From NCBI GenBank assembly GCA_977006965.1, contig OZ345368.1, positions 1,488,001 to 1,552,000 of the forward strand: 64,000 nucleotides of DNA. Reading direction: 5' to 3'. The stretch comes from Phymatolithon calcareum. Taxonomy: Eukaryota > Rhodophyta > Florideophyceae > Hapalidiales. Shown here one piece after another: positions 54,299-64,000 of the stretch. The position numbers and the translations under genes are program-made. The notes below the pieces were generated by a model. That model did no database searches and was not told the origin of the DNA. It saw only the letters and a program-made list of their open reading frames with translations. Every line of letters begins with the position of its first letter. The first letter of the stretch is position 1.

Positions 54299-57018
54299 GG
54301 AATCCCGCTCATTAAAACCGTCTGTGCAAAGTTCGTTTATTCGGAAACGCGTGCTCGTGAAGACAGCAGTGTCTTCGCTATTGTTTAGAAGTCTTCTTCC
54401 TGTGTGATGGGAGTGTTATTGGTGGTGTTGGGAGATTCAAAAGAGATGCAATCGACGTTACAAATGAGGACCTAATCGGTGCTTATAGTTCGATATGTTT
54501 TTGGAGTTTTTAAAATATTGTGGAATACCGGTGAAAAGATCTTTGGTATCAAAACCTATGATACGAAATATCATATTGCCCTGCTACTATTTTTCCTGTC
54601 ACTGAAAAAACCCGCTCCTCCAGTGGACAATGCTGACTTTCTGTACAGTACGCAAACAGGAGCTGTCATGGACTCTCCATCGAATCGCCGGGGGCACTCT
54701 CTTCTTCCTTGTTTGTAATCTCTAGTGGCACAGCACGATCTGAGCGACGAATGAGCTCTCTAGAAAGTCATCCTCAATATGGTAAACGATTGTCGTGAAC
54801 TGTTGCGCGCTGCGTCATGCAGCGCACAACAGGGTTTGAAAACAAGAATATCTATATGCTGCTCAGTGACTTCCCACGCCTTCGTCAAAATCAATCTGTA
54901 CATTTTTGTGAATCCGTGACTCTCCTAAATATGAATTTGACGCCGCGCAAAACGTATGCTTGTAGCACTAGCAAAGATTAACGTCGACAGTTTTAAATAT
55001 CGGAGACAGGCAGAGAGGAATGAAAGGCATTTCTGTACCACGTCACGTTTGTACTTCCGGCAGGTAGCGCACCGATATCGAGGGCTAGAGGCACTCTGGA
55101 ACCATGGTCGAGTGTGCTCGAGTAGCTTTAAGTGCAGAGGAACAAGTTCAGCAGAAAAGATAGGTCTCACGGGAATGAAGAAACAAGTGTATTAGCGAGA
55201 TATACAGTGGGAAATGATGAAGGACAAGGCAGGATATATTCGTGGCTAAACTTGTATTTGCCTCAGAAGAACTCTGAAGCCGCATCTTGCAGGTGTTGTT
55301 TCTTTGTGGTAAACGAAGCAGCAGCTTAGGTTGGTCGCCCCAGGAAAGACGGTGCGAAGGCAAGAGAAATCTTTAGAAGTACGAGAGACCGTGGCGTATG
55401 AATGTCACGTGTGTCTTGTCGAGATAGGAAACGTACTTGTGCTACAGAATACATTCCTCTGAGAGCATGCATCAGCGGCCGGATCGAGGCCTAGTGGAAC
55501 ATATCGTCGAGTCCGAAATCACGTGTCGCTTGCCTCACTAAGACAAGGTTTCATTCTGTGTCGATTCAGTCATTCTAGCTGACGCAGAGTCTATTTCTCT
55601 GCCTCGGGCAGTGCAGTGGAACGTGTTCAAATACGAATATGAGGCGACCAGATTAGAAACAAAATCTGCTTCATCTGGTCAATAAAATAATGCAGTTGCA
55701 TCGGGAAAGCGCAAAGCGAGTGCCGCAAGTCACTTGATGCCCAACGGTTTGTATTTTGAAGAGGAGCAACTGAACTCATATATTATTCACCATTATTTTC
55801 GTGCACAGAGCCACATACCTTTCCGTGTCCGATGGCAAGGTGCGGTACTCTGTTCCTCAGTTGCTGGGACAGTAAGTTTTTAAAAAGAAAGAGACACATC
55901 AGCATGTTTGAATGAAACTTTCCTTCGGAGTCCTCATCGCTGCGTCTTCCCCGGCTTTCGCATTTAATATCCCGCAATTCAACAAATTACCCTCCACAGG
56001 GTCATGCTTGAAAAACCCTATGAACAGTAGCATCCTAGATCAATAATATTTCAACCAGCAGCTTTTTTGAAGACCTTGCATTGAGTAGCCCTAGAAAGAA
56101 ATTTAAATTTTAAGGTGTGTTGACACACATGAGGCGCATGAAGGCCCGATTGAATATACATTCTGGTTTCCAGAGTTCTGTCCTGCAATCTTGCTGGATT
56201 GCAGATTCTAAACGCAAGATTATTGGATTTGAAATTCTATGCAGCACTTTAGAAATCGCCTGCTCGCTCAGTGCGGGAAGCGTATCATTACATATCCGCA
56301 TGATGTGCACTCCAGTGCTCAACATAGCCTCTCGCAACGTCTTCAAATGTAGCCGAAGATATTAAATTCAAACTATCTCACCGAAACTGGGCCTTCCGAA
56401 GCACTAAACCCCTCGTGTCGAACGAATAGAGAGCGGTTTTGACACTCATATGTTCTCTGATTGGAACAGACAGTAGGGCATTCCTGGTTGCCTTCAAAGA
56501 GTCGCTCTTTGGCAACTCATCCCGAGTTTTTCATTGGTACAACGAACAGCAAACTATAGAGCACTGTCTAGTGCATACACGCTCATGTCATACAGCAAAA
56601 GCGTATGATAGCAGCAGTTTGGAATGTTCGGTGTCCCAGATATTATTTTTGAATATTTATTCAAGGAATAGTGTATGTCGCAAAAAGGTATCATACAGCA
56701 GCCACGTATTGAGCTGTAGCCGCCACGTTTGTAGAGCACGTGATCAAGAGGTTTGTCTCAATCTGGGCCGCTAACCGTACGCAAGAATAGTGCTCGCCCA
56801 TTGCCCCGATCTCAACGCTGCGATCGCCATTGTCCCCGTGATGCACCGACTATCAAATACTGTCCGCATTGATCCCATCATACACTGTCCCGTCCTCGCG
56901 ATTTCCCACTAACTGCCAGGCTCCGCTCTAGAACACGCCGCCGACCAGCGAGCGATGCTTTTCACCTCCCCACCGCACGCCTTCATTTCCGCATTTCTGC
57001 TCGTCGACCTCCGCCCGT
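54299..57018. other. Intergenic, no supported gene
   Basis: Several frames of 60-111 codons occur (e.g. 56439-56774), none with a motif or convincing composition. The final part is the upstream region of the zinc-finger gene and becomes C-rich. Confidence 0.4.
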
Positions 57019-57019
57019 G

Positions 57020-57030
57020 CCCTATAAGTA
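57020..57030 (+). promoter_or_regulatory. Possible TATA element of the zinc-finger gene
   Basis: CCTATAAGTA lies about 135 bases before the chosen ATG, in an otherwise C-rich upstream region. Transcription starting 25-30 bases later would leave a leader of roughly 110 bases, consistent with translation from 57159. Confidence 0.4.
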
Positions 57031-57158
57031 TCCCAGTCCCCAAAGCCAGCTCAGCTTATCCAGAGCCCCGTCGGCGTCTTCCTAAGTTTTCCACCAATTT
57101 AATCCTAAGCACACCAACTTCCATCAATATCATCTCGCACACTCCGTCCCAACCGAAA

Positions 57159-58349
57159 ATGGTGGACATTAAGTCCATCAAGCCCTTCGTCAACGCCACG
57201 CCTTCCCTGGCAAGGGCCTTCCCATCGAGGGCCTCCCCCTCCAAACCCGCCCTCGGTCTAGCCAAGCAATCGCGCCCGAAAAGCAAGTCCCTTCAGCCAT
57301 GTCTTTGCACTTATCAAGGTTGCGGCAAGACATTCAGCAAGCGATCAAATTTGAAAGCCCATCTCCGCGTGCATACTGGCGCGCTACCGTATCCCTGTGA
57401 GTTTCAAGGATGTCAGAAACGTTTCCGTTGGAAGTCGTCCCTAAAGCCTCACGTTAAGATCCATATGAAGGTCGGGGATGTTCCACGAGATGATTGCTCT
57501 GCCTTCGTCCATGGCCTAATTGCCTCACTCGCCAAGGAAGTTGGTCCATCCAACGATTCGGAAATCAGCACAGTTCACGACGACTCAATCAACGCCGCTC
57601 ACCCTTTTGCTCCTCGAATTGCAACTGCCGCTTTTCTGCCCAATGATAACTGCAGAGAGGAGCGCATCCATCCAGATTTCGTGTCGTCTAACAGCAGCGC
57701 CTCTGTCGCCGGCACCCAAGAAACTTCCCCCATGTTCTCTGTCGACGGCAAGTCGGGACGGATGTCGACTGTGAGGAACGATGTTCTGCCCTCGGCACCG
57801 TCTCCCACAAGCGTTACTGATTCTCATGTGTTTAATATGTCGTATCCAGGTCAAGAGTTTACGCCGTCGATTGCCGAAGAATGCATAGAACCTTTTCCGA
57901 AGGGTTATGTTGCAAGGACCAGTGGTCTGTCTCAGAATTTTCATGATATGCCGCCCTTTCTACCGCAAGGGTTAATGCATGGAGATGGAAATGTTCAGCC
58001 TTGCGCGCGCGTACTCTTTCCTGGAAACATGGATGGTGACAAAACAGAGAGCGATTCTTCTCACGGCTTACCGGCGTTCCAACCTGCGGTGGAGTTGTCA
58101 CATCCTAGTGCACAAGGGGGAAAGCACATGGGTTCGACGATGGGGATAGATTTGCATTGTAACTCAGTTCTTAGCTCGAGCCAATGTTCATCGGATACTG
58201 AAATCCTTTCACTGACGTTGGATTCAATGCAGGCAGGTGAGAGTCGAAATGCGGGAAATCCGTTCGATGCGCCTCTTTTCGATTCGCTGCAAGCGCCATT
58301 CGACGAATTCGCAAACATTGACTTGCTGCCGGACGCCCCCGTTGTGTAG
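57159..58349 (+). CDS. Two-finger C2H2 zinc-finger protein
   Basis: A 396-residue protein read from the ATG at 57159 (MVDIKSIK), in the good context GAAAATGG. The frame is open upstream to 56955, but that part is the presumed promoter and leader. Two adjacent C2H2 fingers of the C-x4-C-x12-H-x3-H type lie at residues 50-72 and 80-102 (C50, C55, H68, H72; C80, C85, H98, H102), joined by TGALPYP, close to the classical linker. A basic Ser/Pro-rich N-terminus (SRPKSKS) precedes them. The remaining 290 residues are low-complexity, acidic and Ser-rich with no second domain, as expected for an activation or regulatory region. Likely a nuclear sequence-specific DNA-binding protein; its targets are unknown. 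No intron is evident. Confidence 0.85.
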   Translation: MVDIKSIKPFVNATPSLARAFPSRASPSKPALGLAKQSRPKSKSLQPCLCTYQGCGKTFSKRSNLKAHLRVHTGALPYPCEFQGCQKRFRWKSSLKPHVKIHMKVGDVPRDDCSAFVHGLIASLAKEVGPSNDSEISTVHDDSINAAHPFAPRIATAAFLPNDNCREERIHPDFVSSNSSASVAGTQETSPMFSVDGKSGRMSTVRNDVLPSAPSPTSVTDSHVFNMSYPGQEFTPSIAEECIEPFPKGYVARTSGLSQNFHDMPPFLPQGLMHGDGNVQPCARVLFPGNMDGDKTESDSSHGLPAFQPAVELSHPSAQGGKHMGSTMGIDLHCNSVLSSSQCSSDTEILSLTLDSMQAGESRNAGNPFDAPLFDSLQAPFDEFANIDLLPDAPVV

Positions 58350-58513
58350 ATGGTTCTTTTGCAGCTGCTTGACCATTACTTTGAAGAAAAACTAACGTTG
58401 AAGGACCTAGTGATAAGCATGTTCTTGACACATGAACAACATGAAGCTTCGTTTCAGCTCACAATCTCAACTAGCATTAATCGAGGGGACGCAAATCGTC
58501 GCCCACCTAACTA

Positions 58514-59107
58514 TTAAATGGCTCTAATTGAAGACGATAACGCCGAACACTGAGGCTTTGAGACAAGCAAAGCCGTCACATAGCAAAGTCGAAGCGAATT
58601 CACGTGTTTGTTCTTTCTTGCCTTGTTGCGATTGGGTAGGATGGTCGGGAACCATAATGTTGAAATCGTCCCCGAAGCTGGGCCACAAGGCGAGCAAGGC
58701 AATGCTGTAGGAGTGACGTGCATGTAGCAAAGCTGGCGTGAGACTCTCCTATTAGCTATCATATTTAGGTTGTTCAGTTTTTCAAAGGAATAATGGATAT
58801 TATACTCTACCACAATTGGCATCAATCCATGAAATAGGTTGGACACCAATGGGGCCGTTGCGGCATGGAAGTGCAATTTATGGGCAGCATACAATGGAGT
58901 GGTCTCTGCGTTTCGTAAAATTTCTCTACACGATTCGTCCAGTTGGGTCCATGACTTGAATCCATGTCTGCCGCAGTCCCGGTCTGAAGGGTCGAAATTC
59001 GAACGGGAAGGTCGGACCCCGTTGAAATTGGTGAACCGCTGAGTGCCTGATATCCAAATGATATTGAAGCAATCCATGTGCGGAATGGCCAAGAAGTCTT
59101 TCGGCAT
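58514..59107 (-). CDS. Uncertain ORF, about 197 aa
   Basis: A minus-strand frame is open for 235 codons (59221-58514); the first real ATG is at 59105-59107. The open length exceeds chance expectation for this composition, but there is no family motif, and His, Cys and Asn are unusually frequent. It lies head-away from the zinc-finger gene, between two regulatory genes. It may be a real lineage-specific gene, an old fragment or a chance frame. Confidence 0.25.
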   Translation of the reverse strand: MPKDFLAIPHMDCFNIIWISGTQRFTNFNGVRPSRSNFDPSDRDCGRHGFKSWTQLDESCREILRNAETTPLYAAHKLHFHAATAPLVSNLFHGLMPIVVEYNIHYSFEKLNNLNMIANRRVSRQLCYMHVTPTALPCSPCGPASGTISTLWFPTILPNRNKARKNKHVNSLRLCYVTALLVSKPQCSALSSSIRAI

Positions 59108-60090
59108 CAGGCGGGGAAAAGACCGAATCGGATTAAAAATGTGTGCAGACAGGATTGACAGTGTTGGACTAGCACTTTCTCCATTTTGGACAGAACAGTT
59201 TTTCTGAGGAAGCGTGGCCAAAAGTGATCTCCGGAAGGGCTATTCCCTAACTTGGCGGGCACACCAATGGGAAGGTCTGTCCGAGAGGTGCAGTTTGGAT
59301 GGCATATAGCCGTATCCAGCATGTCAACCGGACATGACGTGAAGCTAGTGGACCCTCAAAAGAATAATGGAGAATATAACTATGTAAGGATAACAAGTAT
59401 ATTGGACTGACAAGAAAAGACACGTGGACCACAAGCGTGGAGACCGCACAGGAAGAGGACGCGTTTGAAATGCAAGCACTTGGCGTAATAATATTATTTA
59501 TTGGACTGACGTGAAGCGGTTGGATGCGTGGGAAATCGACCGCATACACAGTAATTTTGCCAGTGGACAACACAAGAGACTATTGCGTCCCCATTTCTTA
59601 CGGAAAGAGCTGGAGAAAACAACTCTTGACGACTACTGTAGTGGTGCAACCGCTGATGTGATTCCAGTGATAGATACTTTAGGAGCCTTTGGGCAGAGAT
59701 GGATATATCTCCAAAACACGACAAGGATCGCTATCAGAGGCGAGGAAATGCAGTGTGAAGGACAAGGGGGATTTTCGAGTTTGGGAGGGACGGCGGGCGA
59801 ATATTCGATGTCGAGATGATCTATGATACTCCGTGTAGCCGCAAGTAAACGCTTCGGAGCCTGAGTTGTTACTTTACATAACAAAACCGAGGGTACCAAA
59901 AAGTTATGACTGACTGCTGTTCAGTTGACATGAATTTTAATTCATGCAAGATTCAAAAAGACGAATGAGCTGAATCATTTCGACGTAAAATCTATCGTAC
60001 AATTGTAAAGAGAGTGACGCAACGGCACCAGTGTAGGCAGACATATTTTTACATTCGCGCATCGGCCGTTGGTGGAAGGCCAGGCAAGAG

Positions 60091-60360
60091 TTAAAAGTGT
60101 ACACAAATGAGGCAGTCGTTGAAAACGGCAAAACCCTTTTCGTTAAGCACTGTTTCGTGGAAGGTCAAGGGCAAGTGATCTTCTTGACCAAGGGAGCGTG
60201 CACCATACAATCGAGATAATCGTCGTTGTGAAGTTTGGCACTTAAAGTTGAAATTCTCCTCGAAACTTTCAGAGTTTGTTTCTTCATGGGCAAGGCCATG
60301 ACAACGTTCTGTGGCCTTGCACTGGTGCACCTTCTTCTGACCGGGGCAGCAGCATGACAT
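60091..60360 (-). CDS. Uncertain small ORF, 89 aa
   Basis: A complete ATG-started minus frame beginning MSCCCPGQKKVHQCKATE, with a Cys/His-rich N-terminus and a charged middle. Third positions are not strongly biased. It may be an exon continuing from the frame at 60430-60639, but no convincing splice pair was found. Confidence 0.25.
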   Translation of the reverse strand: MSCCCPGQKKVHQCKATERCHGLAHEETNSESFEENFNFKCQTSQRRLSRLYGARSLGQEDHLPLTFHETVLNEKGFAVFNDCLICVHF

Positions 60361-60429
60361 TCGTTATTACGGTATACATTCGCATGCCCAAAAGTTTTCA
60401 ATTGAATTACACTTCATCGAAGAAATTCG

Positions 60430-60639
60430 TCAGCAGGGGGCAGCAACGCAATGTTGTGTCATCACGGGCACTCTGTTTTCTTGTGCGAGGGCGCCGGTGT
60501 GTTGAAGGGCGGCGTACATTGGTAGGGCTTCAGGACCGACGCAGTCGCAAAATGTCATTGCTTGGCCACGTTTCGTTGCGGGGATGAAGATCATTTTGTA
60601 CTGTACTGTGGGACTTGACCGGCTCGCGAAAGCTTCCAT
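60430..60639 (-). CDS. Uncertain small ORF, 69 aa
   Basis: A complete ATG-started minus frame (MEAFASRSSPTVQYKMIF...). Many codons end in C (GCC, GTC, TGC, ATC), a bias more typical of coding DNA in this neighbourhood than of the AT-rich intergenic parts. Unknown function; an upstream minus frame (60871-60530) overlaps it in another phase. Confidence 0.28.
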   Translation of the reverse strand: MEAFASRSSPTVQYKMIFIPATKRGQAMTFCDCVGPEALPMYAALQHTGALAQENRVPVMTQHCVAAPC

Positions 60640-61850
60640 TGCAGTGACAGCTTCGAGCTTCGCGAATGACGAGAATGGTCGAGATTGCGTGTGTAATTTG
60701 GACGTAATTCGCTTCGGAGAGGATCGCCGTCAAGCGTGCGCAGTAAATTACCGGTAAAGTAAGAAAAATGACACAAAATTTTGACAGTACAGTAAAGGCA
60801 TAGGAAGGAGGATAACGTACGTAGTGTTTCGAAGTACCTTTCAGTCCTCGTGGTTTACTGCCCTCCTGCAATACTGTACTGTACAGTATTTAGCTGACAA
60901 TGAAGCAGATGCCGTTCCTGGGCGATTCTTGTTTCATCAATAATATTTTTGTGCCTACCTCTCTCTCCGTGGACAGTGAGTAAACTTCGTTTACAGTTTC
61001 TTCTGGAAGAAAAAAGGGACGTTTCGGCGCTTCCGTTTGCTCAAACCATCCGCTTCAACTGCCACAATACTTTTGAGCCGCGCAATGTAAATGAAGAGAC
61101 AGTCCCTGCTTCAAGCAGGAGGCCGGTTATCGTATGTCGGAGATGGGGAACGGGAGAAGAGAAGCATATTATGTAATTCTTTCGAATTTGACAGAACTCA
61201 CTGATCCTCGCATGCATCATGATGATCATGATGCGGGCCTCCCATCATCGCGGGCATACTGTATCATGTTAGGACCGACGTGGCAAATTCTATTGTCCCT
61301 CTTCCCCCTCTCTCTCGTCCAAACGACCGATCCCTTTGAAACGTTGCACACATCTGCAGCTCTTACTGTGCATGCGCCGTGCGCGATGGACTCTGCCTGT
61401 CCACAAGCCTGCAATTAATTGCAATTTCACTCTCACGATTTGGAAGGCAATACTATTCAGTGCTGTACAGTAGTGTAAGGAAGAAGTTCTTCCTTTTGTA
61501 AGCAGAAAAACCATTCTTCAGCTGCCTTCGGTTTGAAATTGATCGCCGACTCAGCATGGCCAACTTTGCCGATGTTTCCAACTCCGTAACTCCCGCGACT
61601 CAATTGCCATCGTATTTCTCCGCTTCGCAGTATAGGACACAACCCTGTCGGTCCACCCATATCTTCACTTGTGTTCTCCCTTTCTCCGTTTCGACTGGCA
61701 ACCAATGCACTTCTAGACCCATCGCCAAGGTTCTTTCTTGACTTCTAGGCACATTACAAAACCGTAGGACCACTCAGTGAATTTACTAATTAGATACTGT
61801 ATAGAGCCAAGTAATGTGCCCTTCGAAAAATAGATATTGCAACTACAGTA
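60590..61850. promoter_or_regulatory. Cluster of TACTGTA/TACAGTA motifs
   Basis: GTACTGTACTGT (about 60597), GACAGTACAGTA (about 60783), the palindromic AATACTGTACTGTACAGTATT region (about 60870-60890), GCTGTACAGTAGTG (about 61463), ATACTGTATAG (about 61794) and CTACAGTATAA (about 61844) lie between the small frames and the 3' end of the heat-shock-factor gene. Role unknown. Confidence 0.35.
61214..61234. repeat. Short perfect palindrome
   Basis: Ten-base arms GCATCATGAT and ATCATGATGC around one central G. It could form a cruciform or be a dyad binding site; a single copy. Confidence 0.5.
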
Positions 61851-61865
61851 TAATTTTTAACCAAC

Positions 61866-63725
61866 TCATCTTGTAGAAGGTGGCAAAGATGAGCTCGGAA
61901 ACGAAACACCGTGATCCGAACCACCTACATACGGTCCTCGTCCACTATACCCTTGATGACCTATACCGTGCTGCTGCTGTTGTCGCTGCTGCAGAAATTC
62001 CAAATTATGTCGCATTGAAGCAACCACATTCTCCAGCTGGTTCATTCGACTCACAACCAGTCCATGTTCTTGTTTCAAACTGTCCAATTCTCCTCGCAGA
62101 GCTCCAGTGGCCATAGAAACTCTCTGTCTTATAATTTCCTCCACTCGTCCATAATCAATCCCCTCTGCCATTCCGGTACCTCTTCTTCCGCCGTCTCCAC
62201 TTCCGCTAGCATCCGGTGAATGACTTCGCTGACGAAGTCTTGGTCTCTTGTATGGCGCAATCGTTTCTGCATCCCCACGTATTTCCGACGCTGTCAATCG
62301 CCCTGCATCGCGCGGCGACCGATACGAAAAATTTCTCGCCTTCACATAGTCTGGATGCAAACTCACTAGTGTTCGTCCACCAGGCGCCACAGTCGGGTGC
62401 TTATCCACTCGTTCCGGTGACCGTTGGCGCCCAATCTCTGGTAATAAGTCTGGACGTCCCCGGATGAATCGCTCATGTCCAAACAGAAACGCCCCTGGTG
62501 CAAGCTTGTGGAAACGATACTTGTTCAGCTGGCGAACGAAAGAGGAAAATTGATTATGTTTGAAATAGTTTGGCAGAACAGTAGCAGCAAACGCGGTGGG
62601 ATCCTCAACTAAAAAAGAATCGCCTTGGGCAGACCAACGGCACAAGTCATTTGTAGTCTCGTCCGATACCAGGCAATACAGTTTGTAAATGAAAGGAGTG
62701 AGCACGGCGCAATATTCCTTAATATTTGAACCAGGCGGTGGAATAACGTCTGTCTTTCTCTTCTCTACCAACTGACTTCGCATCGGCGCCGGTTCCGGTG
62801 CACGACCGTAAAGATGATGATATGACGATGTTCCTGATACGGGAATGGCGGATGGGTGAGGTGCGAACGGCGTTGCGGAATGACGCTGTTCAACAGTTGA
62901 AATTATGCTATCAGGAGTTGCGCCACCGCGACCCATTACTGACTGCTTGTGCATGCCGTGTTGCGCAGAAGTATGTGACAGTTGTTGCGGGTGCAATTGA
63001 GCCGAAAGTGAACGGCGAGAGTCTTGAGCATAAGTGTGCTGTGGCATTGGGGCAGGAAGAAAACGCGATGGGCCATGCATTATTTGCCCGCGACTCCTGT
63101 CGAAAGGAGGAGGGATCTCGAAGGGAATGGAAGTTCGTCCCAGAAGCGGGTCGGCGAGAGAGCCTGCAGTGGAGTGCGGGGGCAGAGTAGGAAGTTTCTG
63201 TAGAGGCTGTTGTGATTGGTATTCTGCGCGGGGCTGAAGATGCTCAGATACAGATTCGCTCTCCTTCGGGAGAGCGGGAAGAGGTTGATGAAGAGACTGG
63301 ACAGGAGAATGTCGGAGATGGCGCGGAAGTGCCGGTGGGTGAGATAAGTTGACATTGGGGTTAGACGCGATGTGAGGCAAAATGTTAGGTTGACGATGCT
63401 GATCGAGGGTGTCCGGAGGCCTTTGTTGCGAAGACTGCTGTGGATTCAGAACATGCGGCGGCTGAGAGCGCTGTATTGCGAGCGATTGCTCGCGCTTTGC
63501 AGCCGACACAGCGGAAGTCTCATTGTTGTCGGACACGCCCGCGGTGGGAAGGTTGGTTTGCACTGGATGCTGTTGCTGCGGGAGTTGTTGCTGCGACTGA
63601 GGTGCGTTGTCGTCCGCGCACAACTGAGCGAGCGACGGCAGGCGAGGTTGCTGCGGTGAGTCCGTGGACTGCGCCGAAGGGTTTCGCAGGTTAATGTCGC
63701 GGGGCTGCATAGCAGCTAACGCCAT
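61866..63725 (-). CDS. Heat-shock transcription factor
   Basis: A 619-residue protein from the ATG at 63723-63725 (MALAAMQPRD); the frame is open upstream only to a TTG. The HSF DNA-binding domain spans about residues 341-432, starting AVLTPFIYKLY and including RWSAQGDSFLVED and the recognition-helix segment FSSFVRQLNKYRFHK (393-407). A basic cluster KRPRLRQR (about 493-500) is a likely nuclear signal. A heptad-like region (about 527-580, RVEEIIRQRV...SRMNQLENVVASM) is the expected trimerisation coiled coil. Residues 1-340 are low-complexity, rich in Gln, Pro and Ser, so the DNA-binding domain is central rather than N-terminal as in most animal and plant HSFs. No intron or stop is seen. It should bind nGAAn repeats as a trimer and activate stress genes. 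Confidence 0.93.
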   Translation of the reverse strand: MALAAMQPRDINLRNPSAQSTDSPQQPRLPSLAQLCADDNAPQSQQQLPQQQHPVQTNLPTAGVSDNNETSAVSAAKREQSLAIQRSQPPHVLNPQQSSQQRPPDTLDQHRQPNILPHIASNPNVNLSHPPALPRHLRHSPVQSLHQPLPALPKESESVSEHLQPRAEYQSQQPLQKLPTLPPHSTAGSLADPLLGRTSIPFEIPPPFDRSRGQIMHGPSRFLPAPMPQHTYAQDSRRSLSAQLHPQQLSHTSAQHGMHKQSVMGRGGATPDSIISTVEQRHSATPFAPHPSAIPVSGTSSYHHLYGRAPEPAPMRSQLVEKRKTDVIPPPGSNIKEYCAVLTPFIYKLYCLVSDETTNDLCRWSAQGDSFLVEDPTAFAATVLPNYFKHNQFSSFVRQLNKYRFHKLAPGAFLFGHERFIRGRPDLLPEIGRQRSPERVDKHPTVAPGGRTLVSLHPDYVKARNFSYRSPRDAGRLTASEIRGDAETIAPYKRPRLRQRSHSPDASGSGDGGRRGTGMAEGIDYGRVEEIIRQRVSMATGALRGELDSLKQEHGLVVSRMNQLENVVASMRHNLEFLQQRQQQQHGIGHQGYSGRGPYVGGSDHGVSFPSSSLPPSTR

Positions 63726-64000
63726 ACGAGAGAGCACAGGGATATGTATGGCAGCACGGCTTAAGTTTCTCGTAGAGGGGCGGTGGGGGGATTTGGGGCA
63801 GGTGTACAAAATTGTTAGAGCCAGTGACGAAGATTTTGGCTACCAGATGTTGAACATCGCAATACGAGAAACGAGTCGGAAGAATGTGGAATTTGTTCGT
63901 TCGTTCGTTTCGACGGTGCACGGCAGTTGTTCGGTTCAGTAATGTTCGGTCTGTTTGGTTTGGCTCAGTTTGGTTGGAGCTGTTTCAGACTGTTCGCGCT
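63726..64000. other. Upstream region of the HSF gene
   Basis: Contains GTTCG/GTTTGG-rich repeats (63893-64000) and a GGAATTTGTTCGTTCG stretch with GAA/TTC triplets, only loosely like a heat-shock element. No TATA box is evident. Confidence 0.3.

Noticed and set aside
56955-57158. 68-residue N-terminal extension of the zinc-finger protein
   Set aside because: It would overlap the TATA-like element, is C-rich leader in character, and the ATG at 57159 has the better context.
61866-63809. HSF start at 63809
   Set aside because: That codon is TTG; the first in-frame ATG is at 63723-63725.
63840-64000. Heat-shock element in the HSF promoter
   Set aside because: GAA and TTC triplets occur, but not in the alternating 5-base spacing of a proper element.

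Overview
The window reads as nuclear DNA of a compact, intron-poor eukaryote. It carries a heat-shock-factor gene, a two-finger C2H2 gene and a dense population of eukaryotic transposons (Copia, piggyBac, MULE, PIF/Harbinger-like and hAT-like), with no operons or ribosome-binding sites. A red macroalga (Florideophyceae, e.g. a Chondrus-like genome) fits the intronless regulatory genes and Copia load, but this is an inference; other algae, oomycetes or fungi are not excluded.

Left edge (1-4.8 kb): three unrecognised, mostly broken reading frames (607-2098 +, 2763-3746 -, 4223-4681 +). The first is split by a solo LTR with a perfect 5-bp target duplication.

Retrotransposon cluster (about 4.8-42.3 kb): Copia (Pseudoviridae-type) elements inserted into one another. 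I name LTR families A, B, C, D and E by sequence; all have TG...CA-type ends, and each internal region whose 5' boundary survives begins with the same primer site, complementary to the anticodon arm of initiator tRNA-Met. The clearest history is a three-level nest: an intact, very young D element (15036-20603, minus, 1344-aa gag-pol, LTRs one mismatch apart by eye, TSD GATAC) lies in an older A element (13291-24429, minus, TSD GGATA), which lies in a still older A element (11535-28218, plus). That element lies in the pol of a C-LTR element (8316-11534, plus), which itself interrupts another minus element (5633-8315). Further right are truncated elements, solo LTRs, an inverted pair of E LTRs, and a perfect 9-bp microsatellite (70 units) that grew inside one E LTR.

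DNA-transposon region (about 43.4-54.3 kb): a complete-ended but broken piggyBac element (43416-47074, TTAA duplications, 13-bp inverted ends), a decayed PIF/Harbinger-like transposase (47420-48110), an internally deleted MULE with about 52-bp inverted ends and a 9-bp duplication (49901-51072), and a 343-bp hAT-like MITE with an 8-bp duplication (53948-54290). The rest of this stretch is AT-rich and shows no gene I can support.

Right edge (56.9-64 kb): two apparently intact regulatory genes, a two-zinc-finger protein (57159-58349, +) and a heat-shock factor (61866-63725, -), with a few uncertain small frames between them. These two are the best candidates for functional host genes. The only other intact, plausibly functional coding unit is the D retrotransposon.
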